DNA of 64,000 nucleotides from Desulfogranum marinum (GTDB taxonomy: Bacteria; Desulfobacterota; Desulfobulbia; Desulfobulbales; Desulfobulbaceae), in contig NZ_JAFFQD010000001.1 of assembly GCF_016918565.1 (NCBI RefSeq), positions 310,001 through 374,000 of the forward strand. The letters are read 5' to 3'. Shown here in pieces: positions 19,406 through 28,139 of the stretch; positions within the stretch are counted from its first letter, which is position 1; every line of letters starts with the position of its first letter. Made by a program: the position numbers and the translations under genes. The notes beneath the pieces were generated by a model, which had not been told where the DNA came from, did not search any database, and saw only the letters and a program-made list of their open reading frames with translations.

Positions 19406-20353
19406 TTGGCTTCAAATTCTTCTTCAAAGCTGCCCCGCAGGTGGCATCTGTTTGATATCGCCGAGCGCAACGCAGCTGCACTCTGGCCAAAAACAATGCA
19501 CAGGTATAGCGGCTACCTGCTGCTGGTACCGGCAATTTTGCTTGTGTTTGTCCTGGTGCTGGGCCTGGTGTATATTGGCGGCTATAGTCTGCACGAACTG
19601 GATCTTGCCACGTACAGGTTAAAAGAAACTTTCAGCCTAACCAACTATAGTGCGGCGCTAACCAGCACCACCTACCAGTCCGTGGTTTTACGATCGATCG
19701 GAGCATCGATACTGGTAACATTTTTCACCCTGCTGCTGGCATTTCCCTATGCCTATCTGATGGTGCGGGCCAGGCAGGCGGCGACGAAAAAATTTTTATT
19801 GATTAGTCTCTTTTTACCGTTTTTCATCGGCCAGATTGTCCGTGCTTACGGCTGGTTGATTATCCTCGGCCAGGAAGGATTGATTAACACCTTATTCGCC
19901 GGTCTTGGCTTACCTGCTATGGATCTTATCTATAACTACCCAGCAGTGATCCTCGGTCTGGTACAATACATGCTCCCTTTTGCAGTACTCCTGCTGGCAC
20001 CTGCCATTACAGCCATTGGCCGCGATGTGGAACTGGCCTCTGAAAGCTTGGGTGCAAACTGGATGAGAACATTTCTTCACGTGGTCCTTCCCATGGCAAA
20101 ACCAGGACTTGTAGGGTCATCCGTGGTGGTATTCACCCTCACGCTGACGGACTTTGCCATGCCGGAAATACTTGGTGGCGGCACCACGGATTTTATTGCC
20201 AATGCCATTTATGATGGTTTTTTTCAGCTTTCCAACTCTGGCCTGGGGTCTGCCCTGGCCATGATTCTCGTTACACTGGGAACGGCTTTTGTTGTCATCC
20301 TGTTTTTTCTTGCCGGCACCGGTACGCTTGGGTTTAACGGGAGGGAACAATGA
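19406..20353 (+). CDS. ABC importer permease subunit 1 (PotB type)
   Basis: This 315-residue inner-membrane protein has about six transmembrane helices (the first at YLLLVPAILLVFVLVLGLVY). It has the EAA-type loop ELASESLGANWMRTFLHVVLP, which docks onto the ATPase. Translation appears to begin at TTG 19406 after a weak ribosome-binding site, since the next ATG is much further in. The end overlaps the next permease by 4 bases (ATGA). Confidence 0.92.
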   Translation: MASNSSSKLPRRWHLFDIAERNAAALWPKTMHRYSGYLLLVPAILLVFVLVLGLVYIGGYSLHELDLATYRLKETFSLTNYSAALTSTTYQSVVLRSIGASILVTFFTLLLAFPYAYLMVRARQAATKKFLLISLFLPFFIGQIVRAYGWLIILGQEGLINTLFAGLGLPAMDLIYNYPAVILGLVQYMLPFAVLLLAPAITAIGRDVELASESLGANWMRTFLHVVLPMAKPGLVGSSVVVFTLTLTDFAMPEILGGGTTDFIANAIYDGFFQLSNSGLGSALAMILVTLGTAFVVILFFLAGTGTLGFNGREQ

Positions 20354-21150
20354 TCGGTTCTCGCAGTAAGGGAGTGGTGTTGTGGACAATTGTCTGGTTC
20401 GACCTGCTGCTGCTAAGCCTGCCGACTCTGATTATCATTGGTGCGTCTTTTACTTCAGGCGATATTGTTCAGTTCCCGCCAGAGGGTTTTTCGCTGAAAT
20501 GGTACAGCAAGCTCTGGCTACTGGACGATTTCAAGTCAGCCTTTTTGAGAACCCTGTACGTCTCGATAATTTGTACCCTGGTAAGTATACCGGCTGGAAC
20601 GTTAGCTGCCATTGGCCTGGCAAGGTATCGAATTCGATTCCATACCACCATCCAGGTCTATCTCCTGCTTCCATTTACCATCCCGTTGGTTGCATCCGGC
20701 CTGGGTATGATGATTTTTTTCGGTGAAATACGCATTCTAGGTCAGCTGTGGCCGGTGGGATTAGCTCTTTGCATTATCAACCTCCCCTTTATGATCTGGG
20801 CTGTCAGCGCTGCCGTAAACGGGCTTGACGATCAGCTGGAAAATGCGGCCGCAAACTGTGGCGCGCCTCCACTTCAAGCTTTTTTCACTGTTACCCTTCC
20901 CGGGGTTATGCCGGGGGTCATCACCGGTGCGCTGCTTATGTTCATCCTGGCCTTCAATGAATTTTTGGTCAGCCTTTTTCTGACTGACGCCCGAACAGTG
21001 ACCCTGCCGGTTTCCATCTATAATTCTATCCGCAGTGTGATAACCCCTGATCTGGCAGCAGTTTCGGTAGTGTATATCGTCATCGCCTTTATCGCAGTAT
21101 TGCTGCTGGACAAGCTGGTGGGGTTAGAACTGTTTCTGAAATCAAAATAG
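20350..21150 (+). CDS. ABC importer permease subunit 2 (PotC type)
   Basis: This 266-residue inner-membrane protein has about six transmembrane helices. It carries the ATPase-docking loop ENAAANCGAPPLQAFFTVTLPG, followed by the conserved LLMFILAFNEFLVSLFLT segment typical of PotC-like permeases. Its start overlaps the end of permease 1, so the two are translationally coupled and form the membrane heterodimer. Confidence 0.93.
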   Translation: MIGSRSKGVVLWTIVWFDLLLLSLPTLIIIGASFTSGDIVQFPPEGFSLKWYSKLWLLDDFKSAFLRTLYVSIICTLVSIPAGTLAAIGLARYRIRFHTTIQVYLLLPFTIPLVASGLGMMIFFGEIRILGQLWPVGLALCIINLPFMIWAVSAAVNGLDDQLENAAANCGAPPLQAFFTVTLPGVMPGVITGALLMFILAFNEFLVSLFLTDARTVTLPVSIYNSIRSVITPDLAAVSVVYIVIAFIAVLLLDKLVGLELFLKSK

Positions 21151-21161
21151 GTTAGCAAAAC

Positions 21162-22409
21162 ATGAATCACATTGAGCTGCATGTCGGCCAGGTAACCAGC
21201 AAACACATAAACACTGCCAATGATTTTATAAGCCACATGCTTGAACATATCGCATGGCGTATGGGATGCAGCATTCAACTGGAGTGGGACAACAAAAACT
21301 GGCAAGAGCTGGGACGAGCACTGGCAGCAGAAATAAAAAAATTTGTTCCATTGCAGCGAGAAGCCGCGACACTAGGCATGATTGATGATGGAAGCGCTGA
21401 GGTGGGAGTAGAGCTCGTTGAAACGGCCGAACTCAATCTGGATGCTGCGGAAGGTATCGACCTGGACTACTTCCTTTCCCTGCGTTGTGAGCAACTTGCC
21501 TCTGGGCAACCCCTCATAGAACTCTTGCTAGGGCTTACTCTAGGTATTGGAGCCCGAATTACGATTTTGGTGGGCAGCCTCAACGATCCGCATCATACGT
21601 GGGAAGGGATCTTTCGCGGGCTTGGCACTGCGCTGAGTAAGCTCTATGTTGTTCCTGCTGAAAAAGTAGCTTTTTCCACAACCATCCATGAAGCTAAAAA
21701 ACATGAAGGGGTGCAGCTACACTGGAGCTCATGCCAGGGTGCTGAAATAGAGCGCGAAACGGCAGAAAGTAAATTACTGGTATCCATTGATTACAATGCA
21801 CAACCTGGAGCATCTTTTTCTTACCTGGGCACACCCATTGAGCATTACGATGCTGCCGCCCTTGATGGACTACACAGTCTCTTAAAACGTATTGCAACAG
21901 AATGCGGCTTTCATCTCCGTATTATATTCACAGCCAAGGCGTTGAGCTCAAGCCATGTGCTGCTTGAAGATACCGGCATGGTGCTCGGCAGGGTTCTGCG
22001 GGAAATCTTAGTACAACGGATGATGGATCAGGGAATTAACGGAGCGGGCTCTTCTTTGCAGGTTCCATCCGACATCCGGCAGCAAGCTCTTTCTGTTGGC
22101 ATCAGCGTGGAAGGCCGAAAATCTTGCCTGTTTGTTCCCTTTACGACAGACAAAAGTCTGCTGTACAGAGACTTCATTCTAGGACACACGGTTTTTGGCG
22201 GGTTATATTCGGAGGACCTGGATGATTTTTTTGATGGATTTTCCTGGGGGCTGGGTTGTTCGATCATAATCCATTGTAAGGAAAAACTAAGCCCGGAGGC
22301 TGGCTGGGGACAACTGTTCAGCCATTTCGGCAGTGCGTTACGCGAAGTTTTACTGCCGAATCCCAGTCGGCGCGGAGTTCCACCGGGTGTAAAGGCAAAT
22401 CTTTTTTAA
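21162..22409 (+). CDS. Tandem HisB-like (imidazoleglycerol-phosphate dehydratase fold) protein
   Basis: This 415-residue protein contains two consecutive domains resembling imidazoleglycerol-phosphate dehydratase (IGPD), each built of two half-repeats. Domain 1 (about 1-195) keeps HML (H25) in FISHMLEHIA and the second-half metal motif as H144, H145 and E148 in DPHHTWEGIFRGLGTAL. The first-half HHxxE is lost (DNKNWQELG). Domain 2 (about 200-415) keeps H265, E269 and D270 in SSSHVLLEDTGMVLG but loses the second-half motif, and ends RRGVPPGVKANLF, like the PSTKG tail of IGPD. A normal HisB has one such domain with both motifs. It begins 11 bases after permease 2, so it belongs to the HisD-like/ABC operon. 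The reaction is unknown. Confidence 0.75.
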   Translation: MNHIELHVGQVTSKHINTANDFISHMLEHIAWRMGCSIQLEWDNKNWQELGRALAAEIKKFVPLQREAATLGMIDDGSAEVGVELVETAELNLDAAEGIDLDYFLSLRCEQLASGQPLIELLLGLTLGIGARITILVGSLNDPHHTWEGIFRGLGTALSKLYVVPAEKVAFSTTIHEAKKHEGVQLHWSSCQGAEIERETAESKLLVSIDYNAQPGASFSYLGTPIEHYDAAALDGLHSLLKRIATECGFHLRIIFTAKALSSSHVLLEDTGMVLGRVLREILVQRMMDQGINGAGSSLQVPSDIRQQALSVGISVEGRKSCLFVPFTTDKSLLYRDFILGHTVFGGLYSEDLDDFFDGFSWGLGCSIIIHCKEKLSPEAGWGQLFSHFGSALREVLLPNPSRRGVPPGVKANLF

Positions 22410-22704
22410 ATGGTATGCAAAAAGAAGCTTTTGCCTACGCGAACAGTGCGTAGAAGGGGTGCAAAGTACCGGATGATCATGCCGGTTGACGGCATAAACT
22501 TACGCCTCGGTTCCTCTCTCACCTTTTGGGAACGGCGTTGGATAAACCACTCCCGCTCACCGAGATGTATTCTATTAGGATGCTCATCGGCCGGGATTTG
22601 GATTTTTAAAGCACAACAGCTTTTTCTTCAGTTCCACTTGCCCGGAAAAAAGACCAAACCTTTTTTCCGGGCAATGCTGGAAACAACGTCCCGATCTCCC
22701 GAAA

Positions 22705-24141
22705 TTACATCAATTTGCCGTTTACCAGAAAATGGACCCAGATACTCGCCGCATATCCCAAGGCAATTGCCGGTGCCCATTTAAGGTGCCCAAAGAAGGT
22801 GTATTTCCCTCGAGCCTGCCCCATCAGGGCAACGCCTGCAGCGGAACCTATGGACAGCATAGAACCGCCGACTCCTGCGGTTAAGGTAACGAGTAGCCAC
22901 TGGCCGTGAGACATATCAGGCATCATAGTTAACACTGCAAACATTACAGGAATATTATCGACTATGGCTGAAAGAACTCCAACCAGGATATTAGCTGTAG
23001 TTGGCCCGAGATCAAGGTACATAAACTGTGAGACAAGTCCCAGGTACCCCATAAAGCCGAGGCCTCCAACGCACAGTATTATACCGTAGAAAAAGAGCAA
23101 GGTGTCCCACTCTGCGCGGGCAACTTTGGTAAAAACATCGAACGGTACTATCTGGCCAATACGCTCTTCGGCTTTTTGAGGATCATAGGTCGCAGCATTT
23201 TGCTTATGCGTTTTGTTGAGATAGTAGCCGAATATTTTGAGAAGCGATAATCCTGCCATCATACCAACCATAGGTGGCAGGTGCAGGAAATTATGAAAAC
23301 TCACCGCTGTAGCAATGGTCCAAAGAAAGAGTCCGATAATGATGAGTGCGCCTCGTTTGAGCTCAATTTGCTCGGTGCTCGCTTCCGGCTGAAGGTTGGG
23401 GACAGCAAAGTGCATTATCGCTGCAGGAACAAGCCAGTTCACGACGGAAGGGATGAACAGAACCAGAAATTCCTGGAATTGAACTATACCTTTTTGCCAA
23501 ACCATCAGGGTGGTTATGTCTCCGAAGGGGCTGAAAGCACCTCCTGCATTGGCTGCAACAACTATATTGATACAGGCCAGGAGGATGAATTTATTATTCT
23601 CTTTACCGATTGCCATAACAACCGCACACATCAGAAGGGCTGTCGTGAGGTTGTCTGCAATCGGTGAGATAAAAAATGCAAGTAGACCTGTAATCCAGAA
23701 CAGTTTGCGAAAGCCGAAGCCTGCATTGACAAGCTTTACACGCAGAGTCTCAAATACCAGCCGTTCTTCCATGGCGTTAATAAAGGTCATTGCAACCAGA
23801 AGGAACAGGAACAGTTCGGCATATTCAAGTATGTTATGCCTGATGGCGACCTCCGCCACTCCAGTAATACCATTCATAGCGTATATCAGGCCGATCATTC
23901 CCCATATGATACCGGCTGCCAACATTACCGGTTTTGATTTTCTCATATGGGTTACTTCTTCCATCATGACAAAAGCATAGGCAACAACAAAAACTACTAT
24001 CCCGATATAACCAACCCAGTGGCTTGTGAGTGATAGTATTTCCTGAGATCCACCTGGAGAGGAGGCCGCTGAAGCCAGCCCCAGAGTGATGAGTAACGTC
24101 AACATAAATGCCGACAGGCTGAAAAGGTACTTTTTGTGCAT
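22705..24141 (-). CDS. nhaD: NhaD-type Na+/H+ antiporter
   Basis: This 478-residue inner-membrane protein of the NhaD/ion-transporter superfamily has a cleavable-looking N-terminal segment (ending ASAAS) and about 12 hydrophobic helices. Signature stretches are FFISPIADNLTTALLMCAVV and NIVVAANAGGAFSPFGDITTLMVW, with the Asp and Thr residues needed for cation exchange. It exports sodium in exchange for protons. It lies downstream of a DASS carrier, so sodium taken up with substrate could be returned here. The 295 bases between it and the convergent HisB-like gene hold nothing recognised. Confidence 0.93.
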   Translation of the reverse strand: MHKKYLFSLSAFMLTLLITLGLASAASSPGGSQEILSLTSHWVGYIGIVVFVVAYAFVMMEEVTHMRKSKPVMLAAGIIWGMIGLIYAMNGITGVAEVAIRHNILEYAELFLFLLVAMTFINAMEERLVFETLRVKLVNAGFGFRKLFWITGLLAFFISPIADNLTTALLMCAVVMAIGKENNKFILLACINIVVAANAGGAFSPFGDITTLMVWQKGIVQFQEFLVLFIPSVVNWLVPAAIMHFAVPNLQPEASTEQIELKRGALIIIGLFLWTIATAVSFHNFLHLPPMVGMMAGLSLLKIFGYYLNKTHKQNAATYDPQKAEERIGQIVPFDVFTKVARAEWDTLLFFYGIILCVGGLGFMGYLGLVSQFMYLDLGPTTANILVGVLSAIVDNIPVMFAVLTMMPDMSHGQWLLVTLTAGVGGSMLSIGSAAGVALMGQARGKYTFFGHLKWAPAIALGYAASIWVHFLVNGKLM

Positions 24142-24170
24142 GTTCTACTCCTCTTGGTTACATGTAAAAT

Positions 24171-24190
24171 AAGCCGGCTGGCGCCGGCTT
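24171..24190 (-). terminator. Hairpin between the DASS and nhaD genes
   Basis: AAGCCGGC pairs perfectly with GCCGGCTT around a TGGC loop. On the minus strand it is followed by TTATTTTA, resembling a weak rho-independent terminator that would reduce read-through from the DASS gene into nhaD. Confidence 0.65.
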
Positions 24191-24212
24191 GGTTTAAGCT
24201 GATATATTGTAT

Positions 24213-25706
24213 TTACCCGCTAACAGCCGGGATGATCGTTTCCATACCCATCATAGGCCAGATAACCGCCACGGCGAGCCAGGTTACAAGCATCAAAAGG
24301 ATTGACGCTGGAATACCATACATGGCAAACTCACCAGTGGTAAATTGTTTCGAGTTATAAGCAATGGCGTTGGGCGCAGCACCCACCAGAAAAAGAAAAG
24401 GCATTCCTGCTACAACCAGTGAAGAAAACAGGATTACTTCGCCTGCCACACCGAGGTAGGGTGCAATAACTAATGCAACCGGCAGGGAAATAGCAATGGC
24501 AGCTACGTTCATGATGAAATTGGTCATCATCATTACAAAAAAGGCCATCCCCAAGATAAAAAGCATTGCTGGTGCATCAGTGAACAGCTTCAGCCAATTT
24601 ACGGCCAGCCACTTGGCTGCACCGGTCTCCCAGAGACAGAAGCCAATTGACATGGCACCGGCAAACAGCAGGATAATGTTCCACGGGATCTCTTCCAGAT
24701 CATCTATGTCGAGGATATTTAGCATGAAAAATGCCACGGTCGAGCAGAGCATGATCCCGGTTTTGTCAAGAGAGGAGAGTGCAGGGATGAAGTTCTTGAG
24801 AGCGATAAGTATAATTGTCGCAAGCACGATGGTTACTGTCAGGATTTCCTTACGACTCCAGGCTCCCAATTCCGCATACATTATTTTTGAACGTTCCTTG
24901 AGGCCTTCGATTACAGCTTTTTCCGGCTTGAAAAAAATCATAAAAAAGCCCCACAGCAGAAAAACCATGATCCAGCCTATGGGGAACATATACATCGACA
25001 ATTCAAAAAAGCTGACATCAACATTCATGATGTCCTTATAAAACCCTAAAGCCACCGCCCCCCTGGCTGCTCCCAGAAGGGTGACGATACTTCCAGCTCC
25101 GGCTACATATGCCATCCCAATAAAAAGCCCTTTCCCAAAACGTGTCGGCTCATCGCTGTCTGCATACAGAGCGTGTATTGCCATCAAAAGAGGAAACATG
25201 GTTGCTGCGACAGCTGTATGGGCCATAAGATGAGCAAGAGCAGCAGTCATAACAAAACAGCCCAGGTATATCATGCTGGTGCGCTCGCCTACTATGGACA
25301 ACATTTTGTAGGCAAGTCTCTTGGTGAGGCCGGTTTTGGTAAAGACCATCCCTATGACTATGGAGCCAAAAATGAACAGCACTGAAGGGTCCATAAAGTC
25401 TTTAAACGCGACACTTGGTGAGCGAATCAGGAAGAGAGCCTGCAAAGTGCCGATAAAGATACTCGTTACACCAATGGGCACTACCTCAAAGACCCACCAG
25501 GTGGCAGCCAAAGCAAATATTGCCAGTGCCCCTTTAGCCTCTCTACTCAGCTCAAAATTGGCACCCAAGGGGTCAATGGCGTCAGGCCATGGAGGCGACC
25601 AGTAAATTATTGAAAAAAACAAAATCCCCAAAAACATTAAAAAGAATCGTTTGTAGTCAATCGGACCACTTACTTCCCGTGCTTCCGTTACAGTTATCTC
25701 GCTCAT
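24213..25706 (-). CDS. DASS-family (SLC13) sodium-coupled anion carrier
   Basis: This 497-residue inner-membrane protein has about 11-12 helices and belongs to the divalent anion:sodium symporter family. Visible features are FEVVPIGVTSIFIGTLQALF, the substrate-site-like TNFIMNVAAIAISLPVALV and the ending region GAAPNAIAYNSKQF, which corresponds to the second SNT/SNA-like motif. The family carries sulfate, C4-dicarboxylates or citrate with sodium. Sulfate is attractive if the host is a sulfate reducer, but the sequence alone does not decide. It sits 42 bases after the CBS-domain gene. Confidence 0.9.
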   Translation of the reverse strand: MSEITVTEAREVSGPIDYKRFFLMFLGILFFSIIYWSPPWPDAIDPLGANFELSREAKGALAIFALAATWWVFEVVPIGVTSIFIGTLQALFLIRSPSVAFKDFMDPSVLFIFGSIVIGMVFTKTGLTKRLAYKMLSIVGERTSMIYLGCFVMTAALAHLMAHTAVAATMFPLLMAIHALYADSDEPTRFGKGLFIGMAYVAGAGSIVTLLGAARGAVALGFYKDIMNVDVSFFELSMYMFPIGWIMVFLLWGFFMIFFKPEKAVIEGLKERSKIMYAELGAWSRKEILTVTIVLATIILIALKNFIPALSSLDKTGIMLCSTVAFFMLNILDIDDLEEIPWNIILLFAGAMSIGFCLWETGAAKWLAVNWLKLFTDAPAMLFILGMAFFVMMMTNFIMNVAAIAISLPVALVIAPYLGVAGEVILFSSLVVAGMPFLFLVGAAPNAIAYNSKQFTTGEFAMYGIPASILLMLVTWLAVAVIWPMMGMETIIPAVSG

Positions 25707-25748
25707 ATTAATACCTTTTTTACGCTATCATAATATTGTTAATCCAAA

Positions 25749-26273
25749 TCACATGGTGCAGTAGCTGCCAAGTGCCCGGAAGATGTCAGTCACCCTGACC
25801 GCACCAAGCAGAATCCCGTTTTCAGTAACGGGTAAGGTTCTTTCCTGGTCCTTTATTATTATCTCAAGAGCATGCAGTATATGCATGGAGGCATCAATGG
25901 ATCGGTGTGGTTTGTGCATATACTGTCGGACCGCTACTGCTGTTTGCCTTTTGCACTCCACACGAAAATGATCTTCGAGCAGGATCGACAGGTCAGTATG
26001 GGATTGTTTTTTACCGACGAAAACCTGCTTCGTGGAATTGCCCAGGATCGAGGGAAAAAAACTTCTCAGTATACTGGCAACATCGAGCATACCGACCAAC
26101 TGATCATCACTGTCAATTACCAGTAGCTCTTTGTAGTGAAGGTGCCGGTTGTCTGAGGAGCTATGAGCCAGTATAAGGGCCACAGCATTGCCAATAGGCT
26201 CGTCCTCTCGAATGCTGGGGTACTCGTCTACTGGGATCATGATTTTTTGGACATTGAGGTTTTTACTATGCAT
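25749..26273 (-). CDS. CBS-domain pair protein
   Basis: This 174-residue soluble protein consists of two CBS domains. The first is about residues 10-75 (VQKIMIPVDEYPSI ... LLVIDSDDQLVGMLDVASIL). The second is about 110-174 (QYMHKPHRSIDASMHILHAL ... LPVTENGILLGAVRVTDIF). CBS pairs bind adenosine nucleotides and gate transporters or enzymes. It is the first gene of the minus-strand operon with the DASS carrier and nhaD, so it could tune transport to energy state (inference). Confidence 0.88.
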   Translation of the reverse strand: MHSKNLNVQKIMIPVDEYPSIREDEPIGNAVALILAHSSSDNRHLHYKELLVIDSDDQLVGMLDVASILRSFFPSILGNSTKQVFVGKKQSHTDLSILLEDHFRVECKRQTAVAVRQYMHKPHRSIDASMHILHALEIIIKDQERTLPVTENGILLGAVRVTDIFRALGSYCTM

Positions 26274-26356
26274 GACTTCTCCGTAGGTTACATTGCTCTT
26301 TATAATCTGCTCACCATCAGGCTCAGCGTTCTGTACAAAGTATCAACCTGCATGAA

Positions 26357-26371
26357 GCAAAACGCATTCCA
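26357..26371 (-). promoter_or_regulatory. Sigma-54 promoter candidate for the CBS/DASS/nhaD operon
   Basis: On the minus strand the sequence reads TGGAATGCGTTTTGC: -24 GG and -12 TTGC with the required 10 bases between GG and GC. It lies about 84 bases upstream of the CBS gene. The -24 box differs from TGGCAC at two positions. Confidence 0.65.
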
Positions 26372-26470
26372 TTCCGGATTTTTTAAGCTTTTACGCTTTT
26401 ATATTAACTATATAGACTCACCACTAAATCTTTTTCACTTGCAAATATCAGCCCTCCAACAAACGATACT

Positions 26471-26495
26471 GTTACTTTTTGTTACATTACGTTGC
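26471..26495. promoter_or_regulatory. Phased GTTAC boxes, copy 1 (putative enhancer)
   Basis: GTTAC, GTTAC and GTTGC begin at 26471, 26481 and 26491, exactly 10 bases apart, so all face the same side of the helix. The centre is about 110 bases upstream of the minus-strand sigma-54 promoter. Confidence 0.6.
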
Positions 26496-26619
26496 TCAAC
26501 GGGTTAACTCTTCACAAAATACGTCTAGTCACGCCAGGACGCTTACTCTTCTATATACTTAATAATATGAAATTATTGACTCAATGAACAAAACTACTCT
26601 TCAAGCTTTAGAACAAAAT

Positions 26620-26644
26620 GTTACTTAATGTTACTTATCGTTAC
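26620..26644. promoter_or_regulatory. Phased GTTAC boxes, copy 2 (putative enhancer)
   Basis: Three perfect GTTAC boxes begin at 26620, 26630 and 26640. The block repeats copy 1 with the same 10-base phasing. Its centre is about 108 bases upstream of the plus-strand sigma-54 promoter. The rest of the 558-base gap between the divergent genes is AT-rich and without a gene. Confidence 0.65.
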
Positions 26645-26739
26645 ACAGCGCAACATTTCATCCCCCCTGAACTTACCCATCACTCACAAGAATAGCTTAA
26701 CAAATTGATATTGCTTACTTTTACCACACAGGACAGATA

Positions 26740-26754
26740 TGGCACGGTTAGTGC
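26740..26754 (+). promoter_or_regulatory. Sigma-54 promoter for the kinase-like/REC operon
   Basis: TGGCACGGTTAGTGC has a perfect -24 box and GC at the correct 10-base spacing (-12 box GTGC instead of TTGC). It lies 77 bases upstream of the first gene of the operon that also encodes a sigma-54 activator. Confidence 0.75.
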
Positions 26755-26831
26755 TTTTAAGCTGGAAAGGATGCTGTATCAACCCATTATCAATCAGTTA
26801 ATATGCTCAAGGAATTTCAAAGAGGTAGGTC

Positions 26832-28133
26832 ATGTCATCAATCGCCATATTCCCATGTCGCCACACTCCTGCTGAAAACATTGCCAATGAACTAGCCAGC
26901 AGGCTTACCCTGAAAATATATACTGACGAGAACCTGATAACAGACACTGCCGCCACATCCGGCGTCAGCGAAGACAAACTAAGAAACGCAATGTTCGGCA
27001 AGACTTCAGTGTTTAACAAGTTTACACTAGAAAGAGAGAAACTGATCAATATGTTCAAGCAAACATTGCACCAGAGACTCGACAGTACAGATCAGTATCT
27101 ATTTGAAGGGTTTCTTACTTCACTCATCCCCTCCAGCATCAATCACGTTCTTAAAGTTTTGATTGTCGCTTCCCAAACGGATCGTATTTTTTACGCCGTT
27201 GCTAGTGGAATGAGCGAAAAACAGGCACAAAAATCCAGAAAAGAATTTGATAAATCGGCCTATAGCTGGACAGATTTTCTCTTTAATAAGGAGGCCTATG
27301 AAACCTCCCTGTACGACCTGGTCATCCCTGTCGAGCAAAACACTGGAAAAGAATCAGATAAAGCAATCAACGTGCACGACAGTGTAACTCCTGTAGGTCG
27401 GAAAACTGAAGTAGAGCTGGTGGATGCAATTATAAAGTGTTTTCACACAACTTCTGTATTACGCACCTATGCGTCGCAGCAAGCAGTCAGCGACATGCTG
27501 ACGGAGACAAAAATTGAACACAATCTCCTCGAAAAAGGCCATAAAGTTGATATACTTGTCGTAAAAGGAGATGCAACTCTGACCATTCAGGAAGATGTTT
27601 TTAATTTTAGAAAACTTGAAGAGGAGCTTTCTCAGCTGGCTCGTCAAGTGGAAGGTGTGGGTAAGGTCACCGTCAAGAAAAGCCCCAGTGCGAAAAATTC
27701 TATTTACCGACGGCAAAAGTTCGAACTGCCGTCCAAGGTGCTCTTTGTTGATGATGAAAAAGAATTTGTAAAGACAGTATCCGAGCGACTAATCAGCCGT
27801 GATGTTGGAACCTATTGTGTGTTCGACGGCGAGGCTGCACTTGAAGTGGTCAACGAGGACCAACCAGATATTATGGTGCTTGACCTTAAAATGCCCGGTC
27901 TTAATGGGGTTGAGGTACTGCGCCGGACAAAAGAGCTTGCTCCGGAGGTTGAAATAATCATTCTCACAGGCCATGGCACCATGGACGACATGCAGCAGTG
28001 TATGGAGCTAGGTGCATTTGCCTACATAAATAAACCTGTAGACATCGAAGAGCTGTCTGCCACAATAAAGGCTGCCGGTGAAAAAGCCGCTGCGGCTGTC
28101 GACAAAAACGGTACCCCAAAAAATAGGCTATAA
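26832..28133 (+). CDS. Cytidylate-kinase-like domain fused to a response-regulator receiver domain
   Basis: This is a 433-residue soluble protein. Residues 1-170 resemble the cytidylate-kinase-like family (AENIANELASRLTLKIYTDENLI, then the helical SGVSEDKL and the acidic FLFEGFL-like region), but the glycine-rich P-loop is degenerate (FPCRHTPAEN). Residues about 185-290 form a small alpha/beta region I cannot name. Residues about 300-425 are a complete receiver domain with acidic pocket FVDDEKE, phosphoacceptor D351 (VLDLKMPG) and lysine in INKPVD. The N-terminus probably senses a nucleotide or binds a partner and does not catalyse (inference). It is first in the sigma-54 operon. Confidence 0.75.
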   Translation: MSSIAIFPCRHTPAENIANELASRLTLKIYTDENLITDTAATSGVSEDKLRNAMFGKTSVFNKFTLEREKLINMFKQTLHQRLDSTDQYLFEGFLTSLIPSSINHVLKVLIVASQTDRIFYAVASGMSEKQAQKSRKEFDKSAYSWTDFLFNKEAYETSLYDLVIPVEQNTGKESDKAINVHDSVTPVGRKTEVELVDAIIKCFHTTSVLRTYASQQAVSDMLTETKIEHNLLEKGHKVDILVVKGDATLTIQEDVFNFRKLEEELSQLARQVEGVGKVTVKKSPSAKNSIYRRQKFELPSKVLFVDDEKEFVKTVSERLISRDVGTYCVFDGEAALEVVNEDQPDIMVLDLKMPGLNGVEVLRRTKELAPEVEIIILTGHGTMDDMQQCMELGAFAYINKPVDIEELSATIKAAGEKAAAAVDKNGTPKNRL

Positions 28134-28139
28134 AAGGAG

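Noticed and set aside
22410-22784. An open frame of about 124 codons after the HisB-like gene
   Set aside because: It runs into the antisense end of nhaD, has no recognisable domain and an unconvincing amino-acid composition.
26471-26644. A small CRISPR or iteron replication origin from the repeated GTTAC units
   Set aside because: The repeat units are too short for CRISPR and there is no rep gene. The position between two sigma-54 promoters fits enhancer sites better.
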